The notes under the pieces are model-generated. The model was not told the origin of the DNA and ran no database searches. It saw only the letters and a list, made by a program, of their open reading frames with translations. 64,000 nucleotides of DNA. It comes from Ceriagrion tenellum. Its lineage: Eukaryota; Arthropoda; Insecta; Odonata; Coenagrionidae. The DNA lies in contig OY720637.1 in NCBI GenBank assembly GCA_963169105.1, forward strand, positions 59,542,964-59,606,963, read 5' to 3'. The position numbers and the translations under genes were made by a program. Below, piece by piece: positions 27,001 to 35,400 of this stretch (within the stretch, counting starts at the first letter, position 1; each line of letters opens with the position of its first letter).

Positions 27001-30000
27001 ACAGGAAACTATGTGAAGTGGTAAATCGCAGCAGGTGGTTGCCTCTCCAGGCGATTATTCTCTCCATGCCATCGGTTGTGTCGTCATCACCTTTTGGCCG
27101 TCCTCACTCATCTTTTATCACATCCACTTTCTTTTTCACCTAGCTGGCGTTCTCCCCATAATAAGTCCTCTCTATTCTCCCATGAGCCACCGACAACCTC
27201 ACTTCTCACCATAGCTATTGCGACTTTTCTTACATATTGTTGGCCCCCATTATTTTGCTGGGTGTACTGTCAACCTTTTGGCATCTGACTGGGTACCAAT
27301 GGTATCATTACAATATGTTGTTTAAAAGTATTAAAACTGGAAATGTGAGCCTAAATAGTCAGAATTTTAAGAAAACAGAGTTTGCCATTTAATCTTCTGA
27401 TTGTTATTTGACTGACGTAATCACTTAAATTTGGCTAAGGATTTTGAATTTTTTTGTGTTGAGATCCATTAGATCTACTGCTGCTGCTTTCTATTTCCAG
27501 TTCCGAATGTTCCAAATCTTAAATTTCTATGATGTATAAAAAGAATATAAATTAGATTGCACACAACACGCCAACAATTGCACATTTTTTTGCTTGAGGT
27601 AATTTTAGTAGGATAAAATTAGGTTACGAAAACAACCAAATCAATCACTAACGTAATACAAAACACAACTGTGCTGGTGTTCATTTGATTAAATAACCCT
27701 GCTTGAATGCCACACAGTAACTTTAGAGCTCCTGCTCCCACTCATGCCATTTTTAGCTACTCGTCTCACTTATGCGTGCGCCACGCATCACATTTCATTT
27801 GTTCCTGCCACATGAGCATGGTGCATTTTGTGTTACCTAAGTAACAGACTAAAATAAACAGAAGTTAAATTTAATGGGAGAAAATTAAACAGTTATTAGT
27901 TTTTGGATTTGATTTAAAAGTTCAATCGTTGAGAAATAAGTTAACTTCAGTGATCAACGATCTATAGATTAGTATGTTTTTCTGCCCAGGTATGCCATTT
28001 TCAAATATATGAAAAATAATGCTAAAGCATGTGTGCTGTGCAGATCTATAATAGTGCTGTTGAACGTATCAACTGTGATCATGGCTTGGGACAGAAATAT
28101 AGGTTGCAAGCCTGACTTTAAAATCATGTCTACTATTATCTCAATGGAAGGTTTTATTTTCTCTTCTAGCAAAATAGAAGGGATAGGTCATGAGAAATTC
28201 AAAGAAAATGCTCACGTTTTGTGGTTATGATAAGATTATCCTTTTGCGAATTTCCACAGAGAAAAAATCATCTGCCTTGACCGGGATTTGAACCCGGATC
28301 CCTCGATTTCCGGCCGAGTGCTTTAGCCTGTTAAGCTACTGAGGCGTCCTCTTCCCCTGTGGATTTTTGTGACCTTTACGGGACTAGATGTTCTCGACTG
28401 CCGGACATACATTGTAACAATCAGTCGCTACTGAGCGCTTAGCGCCACTGCCCGCGAGGAAAGATCGAACTTTGAACACACAGAGGCATTCACTCTTATT
28501 TGACAAATTTCAAGCTATCCGGGACTAGCCACGGAGTTCCACTTTTATCGAGGGATCCAGGTGCGAATCCCAGTCAAGGCGGATGATTTTTTCTCTGTGG
28601 AAATTCGCACATGTGTGCATTTCGGGTGACTCCGTAAAAGTGGAACTCCGTGGCTAGTCTCGGATAGCTTGAAATTTGACAGATTATCCTTTATTTATTC
28701 ATCTTGGTAGTTTAAATATGCATTTCAACTTTCTGAGTCAGGTGTGTTTGGTATGAGCTATGAGTTGAACTATGAGTTGTGGCTAGAATCAGAAGTACCC
28801 AAGTACTCTGAGTACCCAAGGGCAAATCTGTCTGCATATTAACCTGCATTAGTCTGCATATTAACCTGCAAGTCAGTCCAAGAGAGTGCAGAATGGGGTA
28901 TAAGAACGCCATCTGTGAAGAAGGAAGGATATTTTTTATGGAATAATGGGTTGAATGAAGCAAAACACCTGACTCATACTAATCTTGATTTTTTGGACCA
29001 ATCCAAGGCATTCTCAGGTTGCACCTCAATGCTCTTGACGTTGATTTTGGCCAAAGATTATTTTCAGAGCATCAGACAAGATGAAAGATTTAATTCCTGA
29101 TGATGAATGTAATGAATGATGAACTTGTCAGTTTTCATCGATCTTGGTGTAGAAATATACAATTACTTTTTAATATTTGCAGTGTGAGTACTCTAACAAT
29201 GATACTAATTTCTGTGGAATTTCCTCTCATATAGTTTTTGATTAGTTCTGGAAGATAACATAATTGTTTTCTAGTTGTTCTCTGAAAGTGCAGAAAAGTT
29301 CATGTTCATCCACGGGGAATCAGGAAATGTGCATCTACCCAACATTCGTATTTTCTTCATCTTTAAATTCGGTGCATTATGGTAGGGGGACTACTGAAGT
29401 CACCCTCACATAGATCCCTTTGATAGCTCTCAGGCAAGCGCAAACAATTAAGCTACCTATACTACTGCCCAAACAACATTTTAAAATGTATTGAATTATT
29501 TTACGTTTGTAAATATCTATTGACATACCACTTTATGAGTAACAATGCTCTATCCGAGAGAGTTTTATCATTCGTCAATGGGATAAATAAGGAGAAGTAA
29601 TTGTAATTTTCTTCAGAGCAATTTCACAACTAATAACAAGTCGCTCTTTTTATACTAATATCTATTACCAATCAAAGGTATCACCAAGAAATTTTTGTCA
29701 TCATTTTGATGTTTAAAATAACCAACTAAATACGTTTTTCAGCTATATTTTACCATCTGAAAGACTTAGGGTGCCTTTATAGCTCCGCATCATGTTTTCA
29801 CCATGGGTTGCGACAAAGCAGAGCCCACTTGGGGCCCTTTATAGCTCTGTGCTGCACTAACAGATGAAAGACGATATGCGGGACGAGAAATCGGTGCAAA
29901 ATTCCATGCATTTCATCGGACCACACTACATCCTATGACTTGTTGGTCGATTGCTATGGTTGCACTTCAGATTTGCCTCTGAGTATTTCTTTCTTTCGCT

Positions 30001-31440
30001 TTCGGTTAGTTGGGAGTATCATTAGTTTGCTTTTAGTGTTGTTTTCGTTATTAACAGTTAGGCTTTATTAGATATTATTTAGGTAGAGTATGGTTAGGAT
30101 ATATTTTGGGGTCATAGTTAAGGGTATTTTGTCTGCCAGGGGTTTAATGTAGGCTATTAATTTTAACTTTTCATATTCAGATTAATATTACATTCCTGAT
30201 GAACAATCACTTAGATGAGCATATGGCCACTATCGTTGCCTCCGCTTCACCTGAGGCAATTATGCATTATATTTGGGAAAACCTCAAAATATAAAGATTC
30301 TGAAGCTCACAGTAATTTAGACCAACGTAAATAATCACATTCCAAGCTCTTAACCCAGCTAATACAGCACATTTCATGCGTCAAACCTCATCTATCCTTG
30401 TTTCCGCTTCAAAATGCCCGGTCTACAGCCGCGTCCTCGCAGTGAAATCCAACAAGTTCGGAATTTTCTGTGAGAACGCCAGGGAGCTGGCGACATGATA
30501 TCATCAATTCTCAACACGAGATTTCATTGGCCCGCAAGTCCTGGCATATACGTGACGCGGAGATGTAAAGGCACCTCTAATATTCTGTCATGAGTTTGGG
30601 ATAGGTTAGGGATAAAAAAGGGAGCAGGGTACACATCTTTAACTTATCCGTGTCTTCTTCCAAAGTAGATACTTCCTTGTGCCGGCTGGGTAGATAACGA
30701 GTTCCCATTGTTTGGCGCTCTCATTTCTTCTTAGCTGTCAAGTAATGTAGAAGCTACTTAAAACCTTGTTCTACTAATGATGAAATTTGTCTTTAGTGTC
30801 ATGTTCATGTATGTCTTTCTTTTTATGTTACCAGAATGGTTCCATATGGGATGGTCTTGCTCTATGGAAGAAGTATTTGGACAGGAGATTTGAAGGAGTA
30901 GAAGAGTGTTTCATATGTTACTCTATACTTCACAATTCTAATTACCAGATACCTAAATTATCTTGTCATACTTGTAAAAAGAAGTTTCACTCTCAATGCC
31001 TGGTAAGTAAAGCAGTTGATAATGTAAGATATTGATATTGCAAATGAATTTACAACTTTTTGAGAAGTATTTAATTGATGGGGTTTGACTTTACTTTGTG
31101 GAAATGTTCAATATAATAGGCATGATAGATGAAAACATTTTGAACAATTCCTCTCCTGGTTTATTCCCTGATTGATTTCAGTTGTCAATTTAGAGGCCAT
31201 TTTTAAGCTTTATGGATTTTGAAAATAATGCCATCGTTGTTGAAATTGGTATGAGAATTAAAGAAATGTGGAATTGTACGAAACATTTTCATCCATCATG
31301 CCTAACATTCTTTACAAGTTACTGAATGCAATTTTAAGTATATGCTTCCATAAATTTATCTCTCTTCATTTTCTTTACAGTACAAATGGTTTAGCACCAG
31401 CAATAACTCTACCTGCCCAATTTGCAGAAATCTTTGGTAA
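1..31440 (+). CDS. Ltn1: Listerin, RING-type E3 ubiquitin ligase of ribosome quality control (3' part, 17 exons)
   Basis: Listerin binds 60S subunits carrying stalled nascent chains and ubiquitinates the chain in the cytosol. Exons read from splice sites: 1-417, 1291-1522, 6179-6403, 6939-7720, 7802-7920, 7999-8140, 8802-9061, 9229-9422, 11275-11514, 12526-12757, 16142-16294, 17352-17492, 19006-19157, 20359-20576, 25866-26057, 30835-31002, 31381-31440. All phases join, giving 1308 residues plus stop TAA at 31438. The human protein is about 1766 aa, so roughly the first quarter lies upstream. The N-terminal and middle parts are helical HEAT/ARM-like sequence. Exons 12-15 match the conserved C-terminal region (CTVQPFTDTYTYTSAYFLQW; REVVAIYS; LIQLPTNHPLG, the RWD part). 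The finger, about residues 1258-1304, has all eight ligands: CFIC, CHTC, FHSQC, CPIC (C4HC3). It is split between the last two exons. The donor of exon 9 (GTTTGT) is the least certain junction; another lies at 11558 but breaks phase. Confidence 0.95.
998..1156. repeat. Short foldback (MITE-like) element in Ltn1 intron 1
   Basis: Arms 998-1047 and 1107-1156 are inverted copies of about 50 bp with only a few mismatches, around a loop of 59 bp. Termini are GGCTG and CAGCC, and ATG directly flanks both ends, compatible with a 3-bp target duplication. It carries no gene. Apparent ORFs across it are by-products of the palindrome. Confidence 0.75.
1706..3612 (-). mobile_element. Decayed mariner/IS630-type transposon, split by a nested element
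   Basis: In Ltn1 intron 2. The terminal inverted repeats of about 65 bp (about 1710-1776 and 3545-3606) both contain AAAGAATGACC near the end and GAAACATACTACAAAACAG further in. Minus-strand coding remains show the transposase order: LIFSDEATFHIS (first catalytic D, about 3390), FIFQQDGAPPHWHNNVRQFL (second D, about 2140) and PLDMTLCDFFLWGYVKECVF (third D region, about 2010). The reading frame is broken by stops and by the insertion at about 2235-3215, so this is a pseudogene. Family from motifs; boundaries are approximate. Confidence 0.8.
2235..3215. mobile_element. Nested palindromic element inside the mariner
   Basis: Near-inverted arms at about 2235-2376 and 2980-3215. Both arms share TCCCATTTTGC at the outer edge, CATGACTTTC, and an inner block including AACGAAAAGCTG near 2360/2990. 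The right arm carries a tandem duplication of about 60 bp (3031-3141, each unit ending ATGTCACCGTCTGAGACC). It interrupts the transposase coding remains, so it is younger than the mariner. No transposase of its own was seen; class unknown. Confidence 0.6.
3745..5640 (-). mobile_element. 5'-truncated LINE retrotransposon with degenerate reverse transcriptase
   Basis: In Ltn1 intron 2. Minus-strand fragments spell RT signatures: VRQGCLLSLLLFSIYAEE (about 4745), then VRFAYYQALVSGSSKGL, where the catalytic FADD is changed to FAYY. Next come KKTKVMRFCR and the C-terminal segment IVLYAAETWTHRKEDENRLQ, WRRMEKVKWTERNTNEEVL (about 4130-4290). Frameshifts and stops separate the pieces, so it is inactive. 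The 5' edge lies near a TTGGTTAT-rich run at about 5640-5690. The same family recurs on the + strand at 19415-19770. Confidence 0.8.
8272..8474. mobile_element. 203-bp MITE with TAA target duplication
   Basis: In Ltn1 intron 6. Starts AGGCCTCTTTACAC and ends GTGTAAAGCAGCCT, with inverted similarity running over about 55 bp of each arm (both include ACAAATGTAT). TAA flanks both sides (8269-8271 and 8475-8477), as in PIF/Harbinger-type elements. Non-coding. Confidence 0.7.
9535..9955 (+). mobile_element. LINE 3' fragment (C-terminal coding remains)
   Basis: In Ltn1 intron 8. Translation with frameshifts gives LINE C-terminal text (ETCLLQREDVHRLDAFELWV, then WRRMEW). From 9670 onward it is nearly identical in inverted orientation to 10775-11035. 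Confidence 0.65.
9957..10770 (-). mobile_element. Penelope-like retroelement remnant with GIY-YIG endonuclease, inside inverted terminal copies
   Basis: The minus strand at about 10030-10440 translates as a GIY-YIG nuclease: LKCECGKSYIGQT, a stop, then LKCRISEHQGV, NWSVIAEHTWSGPSHNLNLE, EEAKIIAKETRYFPRLIWEA, IEIPKTPHDVNREDGY. This is the C-terminal domain of Penelope elements. The reverse transcriptase is missing. Outer segments 9957-10190 and 10550-10770 are inverted copies of each other, matching the partial inverted 5' repeats known for Penelope insertions. One stop in the nuclease shows it is dead. A hammerhead-like CTGAAGA/GAAA core lies at 10699-10717. Confidence 0.75.
10775..11035 (-). 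mobile_element. LINE 3' fragment, inverted partner of 9670-9955
   Basis: Reads as the reverse complement of 9670-9955 with scattered differences (shared GCCATCATGATTCAGTCCTT and TGTCCAGAATTCCTATCCTC on this strand). With its partner it encloses the Penelope remnant. Confidence 0.7.
11120..11274 (+). repeat. AT-rich tail ending in (ATT)n at the exon 9 acceptor
   Basis: Contains AATAAAGT followed by six or seven ATT units (11247-11270), then ACAG and the exon. The form (AATAAA plus simple TTA repeat) resembles the 3' end of the LINE at 25470-25745, so a LINE tail may supply the acceptor context. Confidence 0.4.
13222..13665. mobile_element. 444-bp MITE with long TIRs and TAA target duplication
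   Basis: In Ltn1 intron 10. Terminal inverted repeats of about 60 bp are almost perfect (GCCTGAATCACACGATCATT onward). TAA lies on both sides (13219-13221, 13666-13668). Internal repeats of GGGACGGAAAAAATGAT and of TAGCTCCAATGATAGCT add secondary inverted structure. No coding capacity. Confidence 0.85.
13970..14400 (-). mobile_element. LINE C-terminal fragment
   Basis: In Ltn1 intron 10. The minus strand encodes GPRSVCITMYNKLPMSLKNE, KSLTIFKKKLYMYLNENCFYS, a signature found at the end of many LINE polyproteins (YNKLPxxLK...FKxxLxxYL...FYS). The rest is missing. It ends near 13975 in an AATAATTTATT-rich tail. Confidence 0.65.
14401..16141. other. Rest of Ltn1 intron 10, nothing recognised
   Basis: AT-rich intron sequence without recognisable coding remains. 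A cluster of ATTAC/GTAATTT short repeats lies near 15375-15440. Confidence 0.4.
17040..17260 (-). mobile_element. tRNA-derived SINE copy
   Basis: In Ltn1 intron 11. The minus strand holds a B-box-like GGTTCAAATCC (near 17110) and the flanks CACAAAAATCCACAGGAAG and TTTTTCCTCTGTGGAATT, shared with the SINE at 28236-28400. Confidence 0.65.
17985..18205. repeat. Penelope-related terminal hairpin
   Basis: In Ltn1 intron 12. 17985-18080 and 18105-18205 are diverged inverted copies (both GATTCTTTG...TTTTCT in one sense). The + strand carries CTGAAGA at 18158 and a GAAAA at about 18186, the pattern of hammerhead-like cores in Penelope termini. No coding part remains. Confidence 0.45.
19415..19770 (+). 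mobile_element. Internally deleted LINE 3' fragment, same family as 3745-5640
   Basis: In Ltn1 intron 13. Reads RIALAKEAFSNRGELMRGTL, CKDVKKRLVKRLI, then jumps to a region matching the far 3' end of the LINE at 3745-4371 (KREGxWASGExEERE). About 150 bp of the family sequence is missing in the middle. Confidence 0.65.
20577..21957. other. 5' part of Ltn1 intron 14, nothing recognised
   Basis: AT-rich intron sequence; short ORFs resemble no family I know. Confidence 0.4.
21962..22261. mobile_element. 300-bp piggyBac-like MITE flanked by TTAA
   Basis: In Ltn1 intron 14. Begins CCCTTTCGCTGC and ends GCAGCGAAAGGG, a perfect 12-bp terminal inverted repeat. TTAA stands immediately outside both ends (21958-21961, 22262-22265), the target duplication of piggyBac transposases. 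GCTGTGAACGTAG occurs twice near the left end (about 21971 and 22008). No transposase. Confidence 0.88.
22449..23777. mobile_element. 1.33-kb piggyBac-like non-autonomous element flanked by TTAA
   Basis: In Ltn1 intron 14, 187 bp after the previous TTAA element. Begins CCCCTTCAAAGCGGG and ends CCCGCATTGAATGGG, with TTAA on both sides (22445-22448, 23778-23781). A subterminal palindrome GTCATTCATGAATGAC follows the left end, and GTCATTCATGAATCAC recurs near 23609. No transposase motif was seen, so it would depend on an enzyme encoded elsewhere. Confidence 0.85.
23782..24759. other. Middle of Ltn1 intron 14, nothing recognised
   Basis: About 1 kb of AT-rich intron sequence without recognisable coding or repeat structure. 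Confidence 0.35.
24760..25399. mobile_element. About 640-bp MITE with TATTCATAGT termini and TAA flanks
   Basis: In Ltn1 intron 14. Left end GGGTTGTATTCATAGTCG; the right end in reverse reads TGCCCGTATTCATAGTTG, with inverted similarity for about 45 bp (including CTAGGTGT-type blocks). TAA at 24757-24759 and 25400-25402. Many CCTAGGTG/GGGGATACCC short repeats lie inside both arms. The outermost bases differ. Confidence 0.6.
25470..25745 (+). mobile_element. LINE C-terminal fragment with TTA-repeat tail
   Basis: In Ltn1 intron 14, about 120 bp before exon 15. Encodes LFNILPQETRNVTLSRFKSV, IHCWLVSKAFYSIEEYL, a LINE polyprotein end, then a short 3' UTR with AATAAAATG and a (TTA)n tail at about 25723-25738. 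Confidence 0.7.
26215..26665 (+). mobile_element. LINE 3' fragment with GTAT microsatellite tail
   Basis: In Ltn1 intron 15. Encodes LLWFGHVERMDES, a stop, MTKQIYKSELNGARGRGRLR, then NIRSLKNRMACTKQC and VNEAKEVFMDRSAWEKIL: the C-terminal end of a common insect LINE type. The tail is TGTATGTATGTATAT. Confidence 0.75.
26666..28235. other. Middle of Ltn1 intron 15, nothing recognised
   Basis: No recognised gene. A pyrimidine-rich stretch lies at about 27075-27260. A near-palindromic motif with GTGCGCCACGCATCAC lies near 27777. Confidence 0.35.
28236..28400 (-). mobile_element. tRNA-derived SINE
   Basis: In Ltn1 intron 15. The minus strand reads as a tRNA-like head: GCCTCAGTAGCTTAACAGG (A-box-like), a 5-bp anticodon-like stem CTCGG...TCGAG, then the B box GGTTCAAATCC and GGTCAAGGC. 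The anticodon loop would have C where U33 is expected, and there is no long arm for a serine tRNA, so this is a SINE head, not a working tRNA gene. Confidence 0.7.
28500..28690 (+). mobile_element. SINE 3' half forming a palindrome
   Basis: 28500-28543 and 28636-28681 are inverted copies of about 45 bp (AAGTGGAACTCCGTGGCTAG in one sense). Between them lies the B-box end and conserved TTTTTTCTCTGTGGAAATTC of the adjacent SINE, in opposite orientation to 28236-28400. Confidence 0.65.
29769..30577. mobile_element. About 810-bp DNA transposon remnant or MITE
   Basis: In Ltn1 intron 15. Left end GGGTGCCTTTATAGCTCCGC; the right end in reverse reads GAGGTGCCTTTACATCTCCG. Flanked by TTA (left) and TAA (right). 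A second CCCTTTATAGCTC subrepeat lies near 29838. No transposase seen. Confidence 0.6.
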
Positions 31441-31573
31441 TATTAGAGGATAGTGACATTATTTTAATTATTGGTTTGAGTTAAAATTTTAATCTATTTT
31501 TGTCGTGATTAATTTCTCGAGATGATTATTTCTAAAGGGAGTGATTATGTTGGATGTGATTTTGTCCCATTTA

Positions 31574-31579
31574 AATAAA
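31574..31579 (+). terminator. Poly(A) signal AATAAA of Ltn1
   Basis: Canonical AATAAA 134 bp after the Listerin stop codon and the first such hexamer downstream of it, so it probably sets the 3' end of the mRNA. Confidence 0.6.
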
Positions 31580-32599
31580 TGATGTTGAATTTCAATGGAT
31601 TTCCATTTATTGATTTTCAATGAATTTTGATGGTGCAATACTTTTTTTTAATTCTTTGTTCATCGTGGGGATATGGCAGCATCTTTGGTGGAGTATAACC
31701 ATGGAGAAAATCCAGCTTCCTTGTAGATATAGCTATAACGTGTGTGGTTTAGTTTTAAAAATTAACCTTTCCCTTTTCTTTTATTGGTGCCTGTCTTTAA
31801 TTTTCCATGGACAGTAAACCCCAGCTTTACTGTATTAATCCATTTTGAGTTCTGTTTTCCCTGGGAATTTATGTTGCAAAAGGAATCTATGCATTATTGA
31901 TTTTCTTTGCACCAAAACATTAAGATATTTTTTATGAAAAGACTTTATCTTAGTTATTTGCTTACTAAATGCTTGGGATAATGGATGGTAAAGAATTAGG
32001 TAAGTTTACCTTAGCTTATTTCAATTATATGATAGCCAAAGAAATATGTTGACCTCTCTGGGTTAATTGTGGATTATCTCCCATCATATGGGTTCATAGA
32101 CTAGCAAGCTTACATTGTGATTCATATCTTGTCCCCCACTGAATTATAGTGATTGTTTAAATCTATAATATAGGGTTGAATGACAGAATGATGGTGTATA
32201 AAAGTTACTCTTCCTCTGAGAGATTTCTTAAACCCAAAACAAAATTTTTATTTTGGTGCAAATCAAATATTATGAAACTACTGAAGTGGAAAATGGCTGT
32301 CATCAGCATCAGTGTTCTTACTTCAGTTCTTATTGATTTCCAAATCAGCACTGTAAATTGCCCTAATTTTATGCCATCCAAAAGCAGACAAGGCATGGCA
32401 AGCCAGGTTTCCAATATTCCTCTGGATGGAGGAAACATTTTCACCTCTGTGCTAAGAATCTGAATCTGGATGGCACATCATGCTTGCAGTAATGCTTCTA
32501 TCACAAGGTTTTCATATTTCTGTAAAAATACTGTGTAATGGTTGAACCTTGCGGCAACCTTACACAACATGACTAATCCATATTTTTAGTGGTGCATGA

Positions 32600-32960
32600 G
32601 ATGGTGATACAAATTGACTAAGAAGAAGAAAACACGTCTACTGCGCGAGGAAGGCGAAACAGGTTGGTACCTATAATTCAACCTGATTATCCTGTTGGGG
32701 GGAAAGGAAGAGAAAAGGCCACGGTAAAGAACCTCCGGCACCCAACCGCGAATTACAGCATCCGGGCACGCTTGCAAAACCTGGTTTTTATTGACTCAAG
32801 AGACGATCAGTCAAACCTCTAAAGTGAGTGGCTCTTTACGCCCCTTAGAGCTGGAAGCTGGAGCCCCTTTAGTTACTGGAGAAGCGGCGCTTTGATCCAG
32901 GCATGACCCCATCCAGGGACGTGACAAAGCACGAAAGACCCCCTCCGGAATCAAGCTTTT
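32600..32960. repeat. GC-rich insert, probably a repeat of unknown class
   Basis: Base composition differs sharply from the surroundings (CACGTCTACTGCGCGAGGAAGG, CCTCCGGCACCCAACCGCG style text). No ORF or terminal repeats identified. Suspected mobile element from composition only. Confidence 0.3.
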
Positions 32961-33487
32961 GCACTGCTTCAAGGCAGGGATGGCGGATAGTATGCACTTA
33001 CCTCATCAAACTCCAACTGTGCAGCAGCACACAGCAGCAATCTCTTCCGAAAAGGCAGTGAATGCACATTGGCAAAAGATACGAATTGACGCTAAGATGA
33101 AATTTGTAATGACAGTGAATGCTTTTGGGTCATATAAACTATGTGTCATTATTGGATCACCCAAGTAATTCCTTACCGAAATGTTTCAGCTGATCTTCAC
33201 TTAGTTTTATGCTCCAGATCCAGCTGATCTTAATTCGTAGAAGAGTTACTTGAGAAGATATTGATTGTTCAGATAAGGTAACCGTGAAAACCTGTGCCTC
33301 TAAATCTTACTGATGCAAGCTTCTTTATTCTTATTAGTGAAACACAGCAGATGTAGAGATACATCAGTATGTAAGATGATTGGTTGAACCTTGCTGTCTT
33401 GATGCATCCTTTTTTTGTGGAAATTTTCTCAACTTGCGAGACTTAGTCTGTGCACCAAAACATTCTTTGGTAAGGAATATTTTGATT

Positions 33488-33755
33488 AATTCCATGATCA
33501 ATTTTAATGGTCAATTTAGAAGGCATTTTTAATTTGCCACGTGTGTTTTTACAAGTGGTTTGCAAATTTTATCATTCAATAGAATTATGTTCAAACTTAA
33601 GTTCTTATTCAAATTACGAATGAATTTATAACTTCTTTAGATGTATTTAATTGATAGAGTTTACTTTACTTTGTGGAAATTTACAATGTTAAACATTATA
33701 GAGAAAAAATTTTGAACAATTCCTCTCTTGGTTAATTCCCAAACCGTGATTCACC
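33488..33755 (+). repeat. Diverged duplicate of Ltn1 intron 16 sequence
   Basis: 33619-33755 aligns with 31039-31175 (shared TACTTTGTGGAAAT and TTTTGAACAATTCCTCTC). 33488-33533 aligns with 31158-31206 (shared GTCAATTTAGA and GCATTTTTAA). The two blocks are in reversed order, as if two staggered copies exist. No exon sequence is included. Confidence 0.55.
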
Positions 33756-35149
33756 TCTGAGCTAATCCATATCCTATCTCTGTATCTAATTCATATTTCA
33801 TCTAAACTGATTTTATGTTATTCTGATAAAATATGTATTCTTATGCAGGTCGTGAAATAATCTCTTTATGTTCCTGATTGACTGAGAGCTCTGAATAGGG
33901 GGGGAGTTCCTTTTAGCATTTTTGATGCTTTCCCTTAGTTGATGAGTGATACAAGTGTAGTTTTCCTTATTTGCTTTTCTGTTATCTGTTCTTAATTTAA
34001 AGAAGAGAGTAGATGAAACCCTAAGGCACAATATTGCAGGGAATACTATAGTCATTATAATATCTTGAATACTATTCTTAATAAACTATCTTGAATATTT
34101 ATTCATTGAGTCGTGCAGTTAAGGTGCTTAAAATGTGGGTTGTGGTGGTAGAATTTTTGCTGCAATGATTCAGGCATCTAGAGAAATGCACAATAGAAAT
34201 ATTTCAAAAAATCACTGCATTATCTTTAAAATTTATAGTCAAAATGAATGCAATGGCAATCCAATTCGTTAAGGCTACACCAAAAGATAACCTGTATTGT
34301 GTAAAGGGAGATGAATGTGCCAACAAGTAGACTCCACGAAATGTAGATTATCTCCAGGTGTCCAGGTGGGGGAAATTTACCTGCAGGGATTTCTCTGTGG
34401 AGATTTACTATTCCCCACATCCCTGCGAGGATCTGAGGGGCATTTTCAATGGGGTATGCTATCAAATTATTTAGAGATTTTTCCCTCATCTTATGGTGTA
34501 CATTTATTAATTTTATGTATTAAATTGATAGGTAAACTTAGATTAGCTCTTACTGCCTTTCACTTGTCATTCACTCCTGCGAGGATTATATTTAATTTAA
34601 TTGCACGTTCCCCTTCAGTTTAATAGGATTCATTGCAGTATTATTACTGCTCCTTTTCAAACCTCCCTTTTTTCTGTTGTCTCACAATTACATATCTATT
34701 TTATTATTTGTTCCAGTCTCCTTATTTATACTATCTCAGTTATTCCTTTGGCATCTATTATGAATCTTTTTCTATTTAATTAGAACTTTTCCTTCATCCG
34801 AGTCTGCATAGTGCCTTCCTACATTCCAACTTCCTCTCATATTGTTTTGACATGTACCTATGCATCACAGGATTCTTATTGTCTGGCTTTGCCACTAAAT
34901 TCTATTACAATGGCTGGGTAAAGTTAAAGCGTCATGGTAGGTTTCTTCGGAGAATCTGTACATGGTAATTGCTAACATTAATGAAGTTAACTGTGCACAG
35001 TATTCTATATGTATGAACAGCATATTCAATATGTCGAGTGTCAGCTCTAGGGTATTCCTCTGAATGTTGTCTTGTGGGAATGACTGTTAATTTCATGAAA
35101 CAAAGGATGCTTTCCTTAGCTGATTTGGGAGGCCATTGAAATTGTAAAG

Positions 35150-35400
35150 CACCTGAGCAATTACATGCAGGAGGATTATTACCTGTCTAGCTCGAGTCTT
35201 CACAGCATTCAGTGAGGAAAACCAGACAGCCAATCAGAATGGCCCATTGGATTGAACCTAATTACAATAGGATGGGCCATGATCTGCATCAGCACTTCAG
35301 ACCTGAAGATGCCAACAGGATGGCTGGAGAAACTATCATCACATGGAGGAATATCTGAGAGTTGATAGTCAACGAAGTAAACGCAACAGAAACCTTCGAA
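35150..35400 (+). repeat. Penelope-like terminal sequence with hammerhead-like core
   Basis: Shares GCACTTCAGACCTGAAGA with the Penelope remnant at 10690-10705. Core CTGAAGA at 35303-35309, stem GCCA...TGGC, then GAAAC at 35329-35333. No coding part remains. Confidence 0.45.

Noticed and set aside
28290..28365. Possible functional tRNA gene (minus strand, GGA anticodon-like loop)
   Set aside because: U33 is replaced, the serine-type long arm is missing, the acceptor stem is poor, and the flanks match another SINE copy at 17040-17260.
32959..33168. 69-codon + strand frame as a small gene
   Set aside because: No family resemblance, splice signals or promoter; length is within chance expectation.
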